NCBI GenBank assembly: GCA_002763265.1
Contig: PEZQ01000006.1
Coordinates: 1-64,000, forward strand
Origin: an archaeon CG10_big_fil_rev_8_21_14_0_10_43_11
Lineage (GTDB): Archaea > Nanobdellota > Nanobdellia > PEZQ01
Length of the DNA stretch: 64,000 nucleotides
Reading direction: 5' to 3'
Below are positions 53,182 to 63,440 of the stretch, one piece after another. Each line of letters starts with the position of its first letter. Within the stretch, counting starts at the first letter, position 1. The notes below the pieces were generated by a model. The model was given only the letters and a program-made list of their open reading frames with translations, did no database searches and was not told where the DNA came from. The translations under genes were made by a program, and so were the position numbers.

Positions 53182-53264
53182 GCAGGAGTGTCCGAGTGGT
53201 CAAAGGAGCAGGGTTTAGGCCCCTGTGCTTAGTGCTTACGCAGGTTCGAATCCTGCCTCCTGCA
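53182..53264 (+). tRNA. tRNA-Leu (UAG)
   Basis: 83-nt type II tRNA with long variable arm. Acceptor GCAGGAG/CTCCTGC, anticodon stem CAGGG/CCCTG with loop TTTAGGC (TAG), T arm GCAGG-TTCGAAT-CCTGC, discriminator A. TATA-like GGTTTTAAAAGGC at 53143-53155. Its last 16 bases recur at 54304-54319. Confidence 0.95.
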
Positions 53265-54319
53265 TTTAAGTACCACGTTTTAATTTTATTTTAGAAAGAT
53301 TTAAATTAATTTGTGGTACTATAATTATTATGGTTTTCGTAGAAACTATCAAACAAAACGGGAAACAGTACTTTTACGTCTCCAAAAATTTCCGAATAGG
53401 TAAAAACAAGTGGAAACGAATTAAAAAATATGCTGGAAAGAAAAAACCTTCAAAAGACGAGATTAAGAAACTGGCAGAAGAGATAGAAACAAAAGCAAAA
53501 GAAAAAGGCATCATAATACCGGAATCAAGATATGCCTTTTTATCTGAAGAGCAAGCTGAAGTCCTTGAAGATTTAAAAACAGCTTATTCTAAATGGTGGA
53601 AAAAATTACCAAAAGAAACAAAAGAGAAATATGAATCAGATTTCCTAGTAAGATTCACTTACAACTCTAATGCAATAGAAGGAAACTCCCTCTCTTTAAG
53701 GGACACAAACCTAATTTTACAGGAAAATATCATCCCCTCAGATATAACAGAACGAGAGTATAAGGAAGTACTAAATGGAAAAAGGGCGATGGAATTCATT
53801 AAAGAGTACCGGGGGGAAGTAAACAAAACATTCGTATTAAAAATTCACAAGTTAGTTACTAAAAACATTTTAGAAACAGCAGGAAATTATAGACAAACAA
53901 ATGTCATAATTCAGGGTTCTGAACATAGGCCTCCAAACGTTAAAGAAGTTCCCAACCTCATGAAAAAATTTTTTATTTGGTACAATAATAATAAGAATAA
54001 TTATCATCCTTTAGAGCTTGCCGGGCTGGTTCACGCAAAATTTGTGCGCATTCATCCTTTTTCTGATGGAAATGGCAGGACTGCAAGACTGATAATGAAT
54101 TTTACTCTTCATAAATCAGGTTATCCTATGTTTGTAATTAAAAACGCAGAACGAAGAGCCTATTATAACACTCTTGAACAATCTGATAGTGGCAATAACA
54201 AAGAGTTTATACTGTTATTATTCAAAAACGTAATTAACCAACATGGTAATTATTTACATAAATAAAAAGAATAAAAAAAGATAGGAGTTTAACTTAACGT
54301 TGTAATCCTGCCTCCTGCA
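53249..54319 (+). mobile_element. tRNA-Leu-integrated mini-element carrying only fic
   Basis: The 16-bp 3' end of tRNA-Leu, AATCCTGCCTCCTGCA, occurs at 53249-53264 and again at 54304-54319, bracketing 1.04 kb of AT-rich DNA with one gene (fic). This is the footprint of site-specific integration at a tRNA 3' end: the left copy keeps the tRNA whole and the right copy is the displaced end. There is no integrase, so it would need one supplied in trans or is a deletion remnant. An 8-bp inverted pair AGTACCAC/GTGGTACT (53269-53276 and about 53313-53320) lies just inside the left end. Confidence 0.7.
53330..54265 (+). CDS. Fic-domain AMP/NMP transferase, class II autoinhibited
   Basis: 311 residues. 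Fic motif HPFSDGNGR at 242-250 with R253 is complete, so it should transfer a nucleotide moiety to a hydroxyl of a target. The inhibitory helix S-N-A-I-E-G (113-118) fits [S/T]xxxE[G/N] on the N-terminal side, which makes it class II. The first 60 residues are basic (KNKWKRIKKYAGKKK). Codon use is AT-rich with many AGA/ATA codons, unlike neighbours. TATA box GATTTAAATTAA (about 53296-53307). No separate antitoxin is present; target unknown. Confidence 0.92.
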   Translation: MVFVETIKQNGKQYFYVSKNFRIGKNKWKRIKKYAGKKKPSKDEIKKLAEEIETKAKEKGIIIPESRYAFLSEEQAEVLEDLKTAYSKWWKKLPKETKEKYESDFLVRFTYNSNAIEGNSLSLRDTNLILQENIIPSDITEREYKEVLNGKRAMEFIKEYRGEVNKTFVLKIHKLVTKNILETAGNYRQTNVIIQGSEHRPPNVKEVPNLMKKFFIWYNNNKNNYHPLELAGLVHAKFVRIHPFSDGNGRTARLIMNFTLHKSGYPMFVIKNAERRAYYNTLEQSDSGNNKEFILLLFKNVINQHGNYLHK

Positions 54320-54320
54320 C

Positions 54321-55007
54321 TTATTTCTCAATTATTCGTTGTTGGTTCACCTGTATTGTTCGCGCTTTAAGGTGTGCAAATTTTGGTACAACTGCGTTTG
54401 CGCCGATTTTCACGTCATCGTCAAGAACTGCGCCTGGAAACACCACTGCACGCGCACCAATTAAGCAGTTATTGCCAATTGTAACTGGTGAGTAAACGCG
54501 CTGTGCCACATCAAAAGCGTGACCAACAACAAGCGACTCGTATCCTAATACGCAGTTATCCCCAATTGTAATAAAATCAATATCACTAATCATACCGTGA
54601 ATTCGAACATTTTTTCCCAGGTTCATACCAGCAAGCCGGTACACCCATGATTTTGATGTTGAAAGAAAGGGTGAAAACGCAATAAGCATAAGAATCCAGT
54701 GTGAAAAAACAATATTCATTTTTAACCCAAATGAGAGTTCTTGTGCAACGTTTTTTCCCTGTTTAATAGGTCCCACCAGTTTTGACAAACAGCGTTTAAC
54801 AAAACAACTCATAACAAGCGCGAAAAACGCCCAAGTCACTGGGTAAGCTATAAACGCGCCTGCAAGAAAAACAACATCAAAAAAAGAATCAAACGGGTAA
54901 AATGCGAGAAGGGGGAGTAAAAGAATTACTCCTGAAACAATAATGCTGCTTAGTATAAGAGGCAAAACCGCAAGTATCGCATAGAACAACTCGGAATTAT
55001 CTTTCAT
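54321..55007 (-). CDS. Membrane-anchored hexapeptide-repeat acyltransferase
   Basis: 228 residues. The first 110 contain two or three TMs (AILAVLPLILSSIIVSGVILLLPLLAF; AFIAYPVTWAFFALVMSCFV). The C-terminal half is a left-handed beta helix with hexapeptide repeats (IGDNCVLGYESLVVGHAF, IGNNCLIGARAVVFPGAVLDDDVKIGANAVV). Such proteins transfer acetyl or acyl groups to sugars or polymers. Its stop lies 2 bp from the right end of the Fic element. Confidence 0.82.
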   Translation of the reverse strand: MKDNSELFYAILAVLPLILSSIIVSGVILLLPLLAFYPFDSFFDVVFLAGAFIAYPVTWAFFALVMSCFVKRCLSKLVGPIKQGKNVAQELSFGLKMNIVFSHWILMLIAFSPFLSTSKSWVYRLAGMNLGKNVRIHGMISDIDFITIGDNCVLGYESLVVGHAFDVAQRVYSPVTIGNNCLIGARAVVFPGAVLDDDVKIGANAVVPKFAHLKARTIQVNQQRIIEK

Positions 55008-55087
55008 ACGCGTGTTATAATAAATTTGTACGTTTTAAGCGCGTGGGAAAAACGTTTTAAAATTATGAGCACATTGCACGTAGTACA

Positions 55088-55855
55088 ATGCCTTACGTGA
55101 ATGGTGTGTATTATAAAGACACGGGAAAGGGAAGACCTATGATTTTTCTTTCAGGTCTTGGCGGTAATCATAAAAATATGGAAACACACGCAGCATACTA
55201 CCGCAAAAAGGGTTATCGCACTATCCTTATTGATTTTCCGGTGATGGGTAAATCAAAAAAGAATGCTCTTTTTAGCAGAGCGCTTGTTCGCGCAGTAAGA
55301 AATGTAGTGCTCAAGCTTGGCGTTAGTGATATTGTTTTGTACGCGTACAGTCTTGGCACATCAGTTGCGCTTGGCTACGCTAAAAAGTACAGGGGCGTCT
55401 CAAAAATGGTGCTTATAGGTCCAGGCATGGCAGGAACACCGCTTGTTCGAAAGCAATTCTTCAAAATTCTCATCACCTACATGAAAACAAGCTTTCCCCG
55501 CATCTCGTACACGGGCTTGCAGTATTTTAGGGTAAAAACATTCTCTTCAAAAAATACACCTCAGCAATGGATTGAAGATAAAGTCAAAGAAACACTTAAA
55601 ACACCCCTCTGGCACGTGGTGTGGCTGCTTTTTCTAGCAAAGGGCTGTTATTATGACGTGACTGGTCTTGGAGTTCCCACCATTCTTATTGGCGCAGAAA
55701 CAGACCACATGAATCCAAAAGAAGAGGTATTGCGCATCCACAAACAGCTCGCAAACAGTCGCACGGTATTTCTCAAGGACTGTGATCACTTCCTGTTTTA
55801 TGAGAAAAAAGATGAGATTCTCAAGCGTGCAAGTGCGTTTCTTAATCAACAATAA
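55088..55855 (+). CDS. Alpha/beta hydrolase
   Basis: 255 residues. HGG-like oxyanion region FLSGLGGNHKN near 19-29, nucleophile elbow YAYSLGTS near 88-95 (Ala in place of the first Gly of GxSxG), acid GAETDHMNP and base DCDHFLFYE near the end. No signal peptide. Substrate unknown. Next comes a broken prolyl oligopeptidase gene. Confidence 0.82.
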   Translation: MPYVNGVYYKDTGKGRPMIFLSGLGGNHKNMETHAAYYRKKGYRTILIDFPVMGKSKKNALFSRALVRAVRNVVLKLGVSDIVLYAYSLGTSVALGYAKKYRGVSKMVLIGPGMAGTPLVRKQFFKILITYMKTSFPRISYTGLQYFRVKTFSSKNTPQQWIEDKVKETLKTPLWHVVWLLFLAKGCYYDVTGLGVPTILIGAETDHMNPKEEVLRIHKQLANSRTVFLKDCDHFLFYEKKDEILKRASAFLNQQ

Positions 55856-55882
55856 AGGCGCTCTTAACACAAGAAAACATAA

Positions 55883-56563
55883 AAGAGCAAAACGCAGGGG
55901 GAAAAACAATATGATACAAAAGCCACTAAAGACGAGACAAACCGATTTTTCTCAAACCATTCATGGCATGAGCAAGCACTGTTTGAGAAAAAACAAAACG
56001 TATTTGATGACTTCATTTCAGCAGGACGCGCACTCATTGGTGAACAGGAAACGTGCACCAGTACCAATCCTAAGTGGAAAAAACGCGCGTATACTAACCC
56101 GTCTCAGTTAGGTATTAGTGGTGCAAGCAATGGTGGATTGCTCACCGGAGCGGCACTCGTACAGCGACCTGACTTGTGGGGTGCAGTGTACTCAGGCGTG
56201 CCGCTTCTTGACATGTTGCGTTTTCACCTTACTGAAGGCGGAAAATATTGGACTAAAGAATATGGCAATCCGGATAATCCTGAACATGTGTCATTCCTGC
56301 GCGCATACTCCCCCTACCACAATGTAAAAAAGGCAGTGTATCCGCCAACGCTTTTTGAAACCAGTCTTGGCGATGACCGTGGTGTTGACCCTATGCGCGC
56401 AATGAAAATGGCAGCACGCGTTAGTTATCATAATCAGGGGGATAATCCTATTCTTTTACGCGTAAAACAAGGTCAAGGACATGGGGGAGCGTGGCGTGTC
56501 TCAGATTCAATAGAACAGCTTGTTGACCAGTACTCATTTTTCAAGCAGTACTTGCAAAAGTGA
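55883..56563 (+). pseudogene. 5'-truncated prolyl oligopeptidase (S9)
   Basis: The open frame from the stop at 55880-55882 to TGA 56561-56563 encodes only the catalytic domain end of a prolyl oligopeptidase: EKKQNVFDDFISAG, nucleophile GISGASNGGLLTG, the DMLRFHL and AYSPYHNV motifs, Asp in TSLGDDRGVDP and His in GQGHGGAW. The beta-propeller (about 400 residues) and any ATG before the nucleophile motif are missing; the first possible start (TTG at 56138) lies after the serine. It is a remnant, although the triad is still intact. Confidence 0.75.
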
Positions 56564-56613
56564 GCATAGCAAGAATTGTCAAAAAAAAATAAGAGAAAAA
56601 TGAAAACGCGTTT

Positions 56614-56838
56614 TCACGCTTCTAAGTAATCCACTAACGAGATAGCACCTGGCGCGCAGACTGTACAATTTCCGCAACCAGTGCATGATTTACGCATCAA
56701 GAGTGCTTGTTGAGCATATTTTCTCAGTAATCAAACGCAAACATCTCAATTACGTAAGAAGTCGAAATCCACTCGCTCAAGATGTGGAAATACTTCTCAA
56801 ATGCCTCGTATACAATCTCACAATAATTGGAAAAACAA
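56614..56838 (-). pseudogene. Remnant of an iron-sulfur protein C-terminus, frameshifted
   Basis: On the minus strand the frame from 56838 reads EIVYEAFEKYFHILSEW and then WISTSYVIEMFAFDY before TGA. A second frame overlapping that stop continues naturally as LRKYAQQALLMRKSCTGCGNC, then TVCAPGAISLVDYLEA and a stop (56614). Joined, they give a C-terminal [4Fe-4S] motif CxxCxxCxxxC, as in archaeal PAPS-reductase-family or similar proteins. A one-base shift near 56725 separates them, and no N-terminal part is attached. Best read as a decayed gene. Confidence 0.5.
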
Positions 56839-57264
56839 TTAGTTTGTAATTAGTGAAAGAATAGATGAGTAATCTTTACTGATTTTTTTGATTTCTCCAT
56901 TTAACATTGAAACTTGTTTTTTTAACCACTCTTCAGTTATTTTTTCGTAAAAAACAACCCTGACTTGACCATTACGTTCTGGTCTGAATTTCACTATTTC
57001 AAGTTTCATATCGGGAAGTTGTGATGATACACGACCATGTGCAAGCGCATCTCTTAATTTTATAGGTTCATCGCTTATTGGCAAGTTAGTGCTAGGCAAC
57101 TCATTGTAGTTCTCAATCAATTCTCTTAATTGCATATAATTCGTAAAAAAGTTAATAGGATATGTATCTCCAACTCTCAAATTTTTAGCATCAAAGTGCT
57201 GAACCGAATTAGTTTCCTTGAATAGCACGGCTCTCAAAGCAAATTCTAATGAATGAAGGTTCAA
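56839..57264 (-). CDS. Hypothetical protein with HEPN-like R-x4-H motif
   Basis: 141 residues, AT-rich codons. The segment IKLRDALAHGRV contains R-D-A-L-A-H, the R-x4-H motif of HEPN ribonucleases, in a helical context. The C-terminal half ends in a coiled-coil-like EEWLKKQVSMLNGEIKKI. HEPN proteins include toxins and phage-defence RNases. No clear partner antitoxin is adjacent. It sits between two minus-strand gene fragments, so it may be inserted. HEPN assignment rests on one motif. Confidence 0.55.
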   Translation of the reverse strand: MNLHSLEFALRAVLFKETNSVQHFDAKNLRVGDTYPINFFTNYMQLRELIENYNELPSTNLPISDEPIKLRDALAHGRVSSQLPDMKLEIVKFRPERNGQVRVVFYEKITEEWLKKQVSMLNGEIKKISKDYSSILSLITN

Positions 57265-57302
57265 AATAATTCCACCAAGATTTTTACGGTATGTTTCAAA
57301 AT

Positions 57303-57425
57303 CTATACAAAATCAATTTGGCTTGATAAAAAATACTTTTCGGACACCTCGTACTTTATGGGCTGAGTTCTTTCTAAACGCGCGTTACGTGACAAAACAG
57401 CAGTACATTCTAACACATCACGCAT
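57303..57425 (-). pseudogene. Short open frame, possible N-terminal gene fragment
   Basis: 40 codons on the minus strand from ATG 57425: MRDVLECTAVLSRNARLERT followed by QPIKYEVSEKYFLSSQ. The end (IKYEVSEKYF) resembles IVYEAFEKYF in the remnant at 56614-56838, so the two pieces may come from one broken gene or from two homologues. Weak evidence. Confidence 0.3.
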
Positions 57426-57434
57426 GCGCAGTAA

Positions 57435-57635
57435 GCTTTATAAATGCCTTATCAATTATGTGGTGATACCAGCATATTCATTGCTGGGATTCCGAAGCAC
57501 CTTCTGGTGCAGTATGGGTGCCCGTAGCACAACTATGGGCATGAAGTAGGAAAAAGAAGTAATACTTTATTTCGGGAAGTATTCACCAATAGCACGCAAC
57601 CATCTATGGTTGTGCTCCCCAACAGTAGGTTTTTC
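57435..57635 (+). promoter_or_regulatory. 16S rRNA promoter and structured leader
   Basis: TATA box GCTTTATAAATGC (57435-57447) predicts a start near 57470. The leader has four stem-loops: GCACC/GGTGC (57497-57510), a 10-bp stem GTGCCCGTAG/CTATGGGCAT (57518-57542), AATACTT/AAGTATT (57561-57583) and a long one CACGCAACCAT/ATGGTTGTG (about 57593-57614) ending 20 bases before the mature 5' end. Confidence 0.6.
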
Positions 57636-59129
<1,494 letters not shown>

Positions 59130-59304
59130 AAAATTTTTCTCACAGAAAATGTTTTGAGGTCGCCATAAAAAGCATATTACGCAAGAACACTGTCAGTAAA
59201 AAGTCAAATACTTCTTTTTCCTACTCAAACCCATTCTTTTTTTTTAGAATCTGTTTAACTCTAGACTTGTCTGAAATATTCTTAAAAAAAAAGTTAGCTG
59301 AGAC

Positions 59305-59670
59305 TTATCCGATGTATTTTGCGCTCGCACTTGAAAGCACATCTTCAGGGGATATTTTTGCAACATGTTTTGCTTTCTTCATTTTCTTTTGTTTTGGCAC
59401 TTTTATCTCGCCATGGTCGTTTTCGTATTTAGCAAGCTGCGAACCAAGAAGTGCATACACTTTTTTGGCAAGAACTGGTGAAAGTATTAAGGTTTCATGC
59501 TTACTCACGTAGACAACTTCATCACCTTTTGGGGTTACGGTAAATCGTGGTGTAATTTGGCCAAAGTCAAGAAGAAAATCCTGTGCTGAAAAATTAATTG
59601 ATACTTGCGTAGCATAAAATGCGTTATTCGAGTTGTCAACAATCATGTTCAGTTTTTTTTGTTCAGACAT
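59305..59670 (-). CDS. DUF3467-like protein
   Basis: 121 residues from MSEQKKLNM, which follows AGGTGG; an ATG seven codons upstream is less likely. The core NNAFYATQVSINFSAQDFLLDFGQITPRFT and the Y-V-S-K-H-E-T-L-I-L-S-P segment match the DUF3467 pattern (strands with DFxLDFGQ). The C-terminus is lysine-rich (KVPKQKKMKKAKH) and may bind nucleic acid. Function unknown. Confidence 0.7.
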   Translation of the reverse strand: MSEQKKLNMIVDNSNNAFYATQVSINFSAQDFLLDFGQITPRFTVTPKGDEVVYVSKHETLILSPVLAKKVYALLGSQLAKYENDHGEIKVPKQKKMKKAKHVAKISPEDVLSSASAKYIG

Positions 59671-59765
59671 TACAAATCCACCTATATTCAATTGAAGAAT
59701 GCGTCTGTTTTTAAGCTTACGTATATGAAAAACATTTATTAGAACACCATGAACACAATAAGGCT

Positions 59766-60812
59766 ATGGTGAAGGTTATTTTCTGTGCTTGGATTCCGCG
59801 CTCATACTTGCACGTATACGAAGTTGGACGAAAAGCAATGCACATCCCTCTTACTATAAGCAATATTCAACTCCTTGACAATGTCACGTTCCACGTGAAA
59901 GATGTGGATTTTGATGCAGACTTCTCGCTAAACGGAGACGGGCTCTACACGCTTTCAACCACTATCGAAGAAGCGCTGGTTGAGGACTTCCTTATAAAAG
60001 CTGAAAACATTTTGCTTCACAAAATTATCAAAACATGCCATAGCGTCACGTACCAGCAAATCCTCAACAAAGCACTGCCCCTTACAAAGATAAATATTTA
60101 CATAGGCACAAAAGGCACGTATTATAACAAACAAGACCCCTATCAGCAGGGTGCACGTATTTTTGTCAAAGCAAAACCAACAAAAGCGACACAAAAAAGC
60201 GCGCTTTTTCACGCGCAGGGATTGCTGTTTAGTCAATTCTTGCATTTAATGATGGAACGCATGGAAAAACTTTACAAGAATGCAAACAAGATTTCATCAT
60301 TGCTTGAAAAAGAAGTGAAACTCAATGATATCAAGCGAGCCGTGTTTGGCATGGACCTTGTGAAAAAAAATGTTGCTGAGAGTTACGAAAAAATTGAACA
60401 GATGGCAACGATTTTTGCGCACAAAAAAGAACAGGTTGAAAGCGAAAAAGAGGACATGATAACACGCGCGCTTGACACACACAAATTATACACCAAAATA
60501 GTGTCTGATCAGGAATACATTAAGGGCTTATGGAGTTTGCTTATTGCATTTCTTGATAATCTTGATGCTGCTGCTGAAGCGCGTTTGTCATACCAAGAAA
60601 CCCTTGAATCCCGCACAATTGAAACCATTCTTGGAGGAGAAGTTGCTATTGCGCTTGCAGTAGTGATTGTGGGTATTTTCTTTTCAAATCAGGTAGGTTT
60701 TGCAGGAATTGTTACGCTTGTCACCGTCTTTCTTGTCTGGCTCCTGCTCAGACGCATTCTCAGCGAGGTGCACACGAGAATTGGGCGGGTTCGAAAAATT
60801 GCAAATGAATAA
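59766..60812 (+). CDS. Hypothetical membrane protein with coiled coil
   Basis: 348 residues. The first 140 are alpha/beta. A helical stretch at about 155-245 (LHLMMERMEKLYKNANKISSL, SYEKIEQMATIFAHKKEQVESE) is a probable coiled coil. Two TMs near the end (GEVAIALAVVIVGIFFS; GIVTLVTVFLVWLLL) precede a basic tail. The layout suggests a cytoplasmic sensor or tether anchored at its C-terminus. Family not recognised. 52 bp before another membrane protein. Confidence 0.7.
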   Translation: MVKVIFCAWIPRSYLHVYEVGRKAMHIPLTISNIQLLDNVTFHVKDVDFDADFSLNGDGLYTLSTTIEEALVEDFLIKAENILLHKIIKTCHSVTYQQILNKALPLTKINIYIGTKGTYYNKQDPYQQGARIFVKAKPTKATQKSALFHAQGLLFSQFLHLMMERMEKLYKNANKISSLLEKEVKLNDIKRAVFGMDLVKKNVAESYEKIEQMATIFAHKKEQVESEKEDMITRALDTHKLYTKIVSDQEYIKGLWSLLIAFLDNLDAAAEARLSYQETLESRTIETILGGEVAIALAVVIVGIFFSNQVGFAGIVTLVTVFLVWLLLRRILSEVHTRIGRVRKIANE

Positions 60813-60864
60813 CATCACTTGTTTTGGGTAATGATTATAAGCATGAACCGCGCATAATCTTGAC

Positions 60865-61605
60865 ATGGTTGCAACACCAGACCTTATTGGGCTTGTCGTT
60901 ACGATTGTCGTTTTCTCAGCAATTATATTACTGTCGGGCATTATTGGCAGATTACTTCAGGGCAGAGCTCAGGCAACATTTGTGTTGTGTACTGTTGGAT
61001 TGTACAGCACTACGGCATTAGTGTGGATTGCACAAACAGCAGGAATAGATATGCAAGTCGTTAATTTCTTTGAATTGCTTGACGTGCTCTTTTATGACGA
61101 CCAGATTCCCTTTTTTGCAGCAATCCCTATTCTCAATTTATTTGGTGCGCTTGTTTCAGCAAAAGCAGTAGTGTTCATGATGTGGGGCGTGGCGTTTGAT
61201 GTTGCGTACAATCTTAAAGACTTGTTAAGCAAATATGCAAATATTGAGGGGATTATTGCAACAGTCACGAGTTCAGCAACATTTATTGCCCTGCTTTTTA
61301 TGGCAGCAATCACCACGCTATTTGTTGTTGCAAGTAAAGGGTGTTTCATTTTTGAGAGTGTGTGCCCTGTTTTGCAGGGGCTTGACTATCTCCAGCCAAT
61401 CTTCTCATACTATCCTTTTGGCATAGGTCTTATCGCAGTTGGGATGAGTATCATTACCGCGCTGAGCAGGCGGGGCGAGGAAGGTGGTTTTGGCACTGAC
61501 CTTAAAACAAATATTATTCTCTTAATTGTGATAGCCTACATTGTCACGATTTCAGTGTTCTCGCTTACGGTTGTTCCAGCAGCAGTTGGAACCGTATTAT
61601 CATAA
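60865..61605 (+). CDS. Hypothetical polytopic membrane protein
   Basis: 246 residues with about six TMs: LIGLVVTIVVFSAIILLSGIIG, ATFVLCTVGLYSTTALVWIA, IPILNLFGALVSAKAVVFMMWG, ATFIALLFMAAITTLFVVA, FGIGLIAVGMSIITA and IILLIVIAYIVTISVFSL. Two cysteines flank a loop (KGCFIFESVCPV) outside or inside. No transporter motif seen. Probably co-expressed with 59766-60812. Confidence 0.7.
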   Translation: MVATPDLIGLVVTIVVFSAIILLSGIIGRLLQGRAQATFVLCTVGLYSTTALVWIAQTAGIDMQVVNFFELLDVLFYDDQIPFFAAIPILNLFGALVSAKAVVFMMWGVAFDVAYNLKDLLSKYANIEGIIATVTSSATFIALLFMAAITTLFVVASKGCFIFESVCPVLQGLDYLQPIFSYYPFGIGLIAVGMSIITALSRRGEEGGFGTDLKTNIILLIVIAYIVTISVFSLTVVPAAVGTVLS

Positions 61606-61655
61606 CAAGAGAAAAAGCTTTTTAAACCACCCTCTTATTGTTTCTAGAAGTTTTT

Positions 61656-61728
61656 GGGCTCATGGCGCAGTTGGTAGCGCGCCGGTTTTGCAAATCGGAG
61701 GCCGGGGGTTCAAATCCCCCTGAGTCCA
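61656..61728 (+). tRNA. tRNA-Ala (UGC)
   Basis: 73 nt. Acceptor GGGCTCA/TGAGTCC, anticodon stem CCGGT/ATCGG with loop TTTGCAA (TGC), T arm GGGGG-TTCAAAT-CCCCC, discriminator A. TATA-like AGCTTTTTAAACC at 61614-61626. Ends 4 bp before the convergent GH1 stop. Confidence 0.95.
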
Positions 61729-61732
61729 CTGT

Positions 61733-62917
61733 CTATTCATCAAGACTATTTGTCTTGCATACGCCTGCATAATCATACGCACTTGGTCGCACACGTCGCT
61801 CAAGCGTGTCATAATCAACATGAATTAAACCAAAGCGCGGATGAAATCCTGCTTCCCACTCAAAATTATCAAGCAATGACCAGTGAAAATAACCTTGAAC
61901 ATCAACACCACTCTTAATCGCATTATGCACGTGTTTTAACGTTTCTTTGATAAACCATGTGCGGTAAGTATCTGCAGCATCGGCAAGCCCGTGTTCAGTA
62001 ATATAAATCGGTTTGTTAAATCGTTTCAAATCACAGAGAACATGCTCAATACTAGGGGGATACAGATTCCATCCAATGTCAGAAACAGGGGTGTAAGGCA
62101 CTTTTTGCAAGTTAATAATATTGTATGTATAATGGTTTAAACCAATAAAGTCAAGCTCACGTTCAAGACTCTTAGCAGATGCATAATTAATTGTATCTGC
62201 ACAGCGCTTAATAACCCGGTTAAAGCGCTTATTTTCAAAGGCTTCAAAGTAAGACATGTTAAGAGAAGCGCCAACCTCCAGAGAGGGGTCATAATCTTTT
62301 ATAGCATGATACGCGGTTTTGTGTGCTGCCACAAAATTTCTAAATGTGTTTATGTAAGAAAGTGGATTTTTTAGGTGTTGAGGTCCCTGATATAAATGAG
62401 CAAAAAGGTACACGCCAGGTTCATTAAGCGTAATCAAGTGCGTAACATCCTTGCCAAACTCGGATACAACGCGCGCAACATAGCGGCCAAAATATGCAGT
62501 AGCATTCTTTGAAGCCCATCCTCCTTCTTTTGAAAACCAGAGAGGATTTGTAAAGTGCCACAACGTCATGAACGGTTTTAAGCCGCGCTTTTTGAGCGCA
62601 TATATGTAGCGCCTATAATGTTCAATTTCAGCACGGTCAAAATGTCCTTTTTGAGGCTCAATTCGCGACCATTCTAAGGAAAAACGAAACGCGTTGAAGT
62701 TTAATTCTTTTGCAAGGTCAAAATCATTTTCGTATAAAGAATAATGGTCAGCAGCTTTGCTAGAGATATAGTTTTCAAGACTTTCTCCTGTTTTGCGCGC
62801 GCGATTTTTCGCGTGTAGCGGCTCCCATGCTGACCAGTCATTTTTTGTGTTGCCTTCAACTTGATGAGCAGAAACACTTGCACCCCACAAGAAATCGTTT
62901 GGAAAAGAGCGCTTCAT
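61733..62917 (-). CDS. Family 1 glycoside hydrolase (beta-glycosidase)
   Basis: Retaining beta-glycosidase, cytoplasmic. 394 residues, at the short end for GH1. Start FPNDFLWGASVSAHQVEGN; acid/base Glu in LITLNEPGVY (near 157-166); nucleophile Glu in IYITEHGLADA (near 303-313); SLLDNFEWEAGFHPRFGL near the C-terminus is the family signature for the aglycone side. Sugar specificity cannot be told. Confidence 0.94.
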   Translation of the reverse strand: MKRSFPNDFLWGASVSAHQVEGNTKNDWSAWEPLHAKNRARKTGESLENYISSKAADHYSLYENDFDLAKELNFNAFRFSLEWSRIEPQKGHFDRAEIEHYRRYIYALKKRGLKPFMTLWHFTNPLWFSKEGGWASKNATAYFGRYVARVVSEFGKDVTHLITLNEPGVYLFAHLYQGPQHLKNPLSYINTFRNFVAAHKTAYHAIKDYDPSLEVGASLNMSYFEAFENKRFNRVIKRCADTINYASAKSLERELDFIGLNHYTYNIINLQKVPYTPVSDIGWNLYPPSIEHVLCDLKRFNKPIYITEHGLADAADTYRTWFIKETLKHVHNAIKSGVDVQGYFHWSLLDNFEWEAGFHPRFGLIHVDYDTLERRVRPSAYDYAGVCKTNSLDE

Positions 62918-62964
62918 TAAATAATACCAAAAAACGTGAAACTATAAAAGAATATGGTAAACAA

Positions 62965-63339
62965 TCAAGCTGTTTCAATTCTCTGCCTAAACGCATTAAT
63001 ACGCCGCAAGGTCATGGCAAGTTGTTTTTCAAAATAGTGCATGCGTGAGTCTAAGTGTCTTTTTCGCACAAGCGCATCAAGCACATCCTTGTTCTCAGGC
63101 AAGAGAACAAGTGCTTCTTGAACGGTTTGAAGCGTGTTTGTAACTGTTTCAAGTTGAGAAAATTCTTGGAGTATTGCGCCAAATTGTTGAGAGAAATGTA
63201 AACGCTGCGGCGTGTTTGGAATGCGTTTTATAAGCGCCTGCCATTTCTTTATGAACGCGTGCTTTCGTTCAAGAAGCTGTTTTGCTTGAAAAAGAAGCGC
63301 ACGCGTATATTTTAAATCAAACTCGCTATTACCATTCAC
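62965..63339 (-). CDS. Hypothetical coiled-coil protein
   Basis: 124 residues, almost entirely helical: ALLFQAKQLLERKHAFIKKWQALIKR, then a proline break (IPNTPQR), FSQQFGAILQEFSQLETVTNTL and a basic C-terminal helix. Not recognised. It stands between GH1 and the divergent SDR gene. Confidence 0.6.
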   Translation of the reverse strand: MNGNSEFDLKYTRALLFQAKQLLERKHAFIKKWQALIKRIPNTPQRLHFSQQFGAILQEFSQLETVTNTLQTVQEALVLLPENKDVLDALVRKRHLDSRMHYFEKQLAMTLRRINAFRQRIETA

Positions 63340-63440
63340 ATCAAACTTACATCAGATAATGGTTATAATTCTTTGCAAGAGGTGCTTGCCGCAACGTTTT
63401 TATGCCTACTCTAGAATGTATATATTAAAGGGAAGGTAAC

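Noticed and set aside
54304-54319. Second tRNA-Leu gene
   Set aside because: Only the last 16 bases of the tRNA are present; there are no D or anticodon arms. Treated as the right end of the Fic element.
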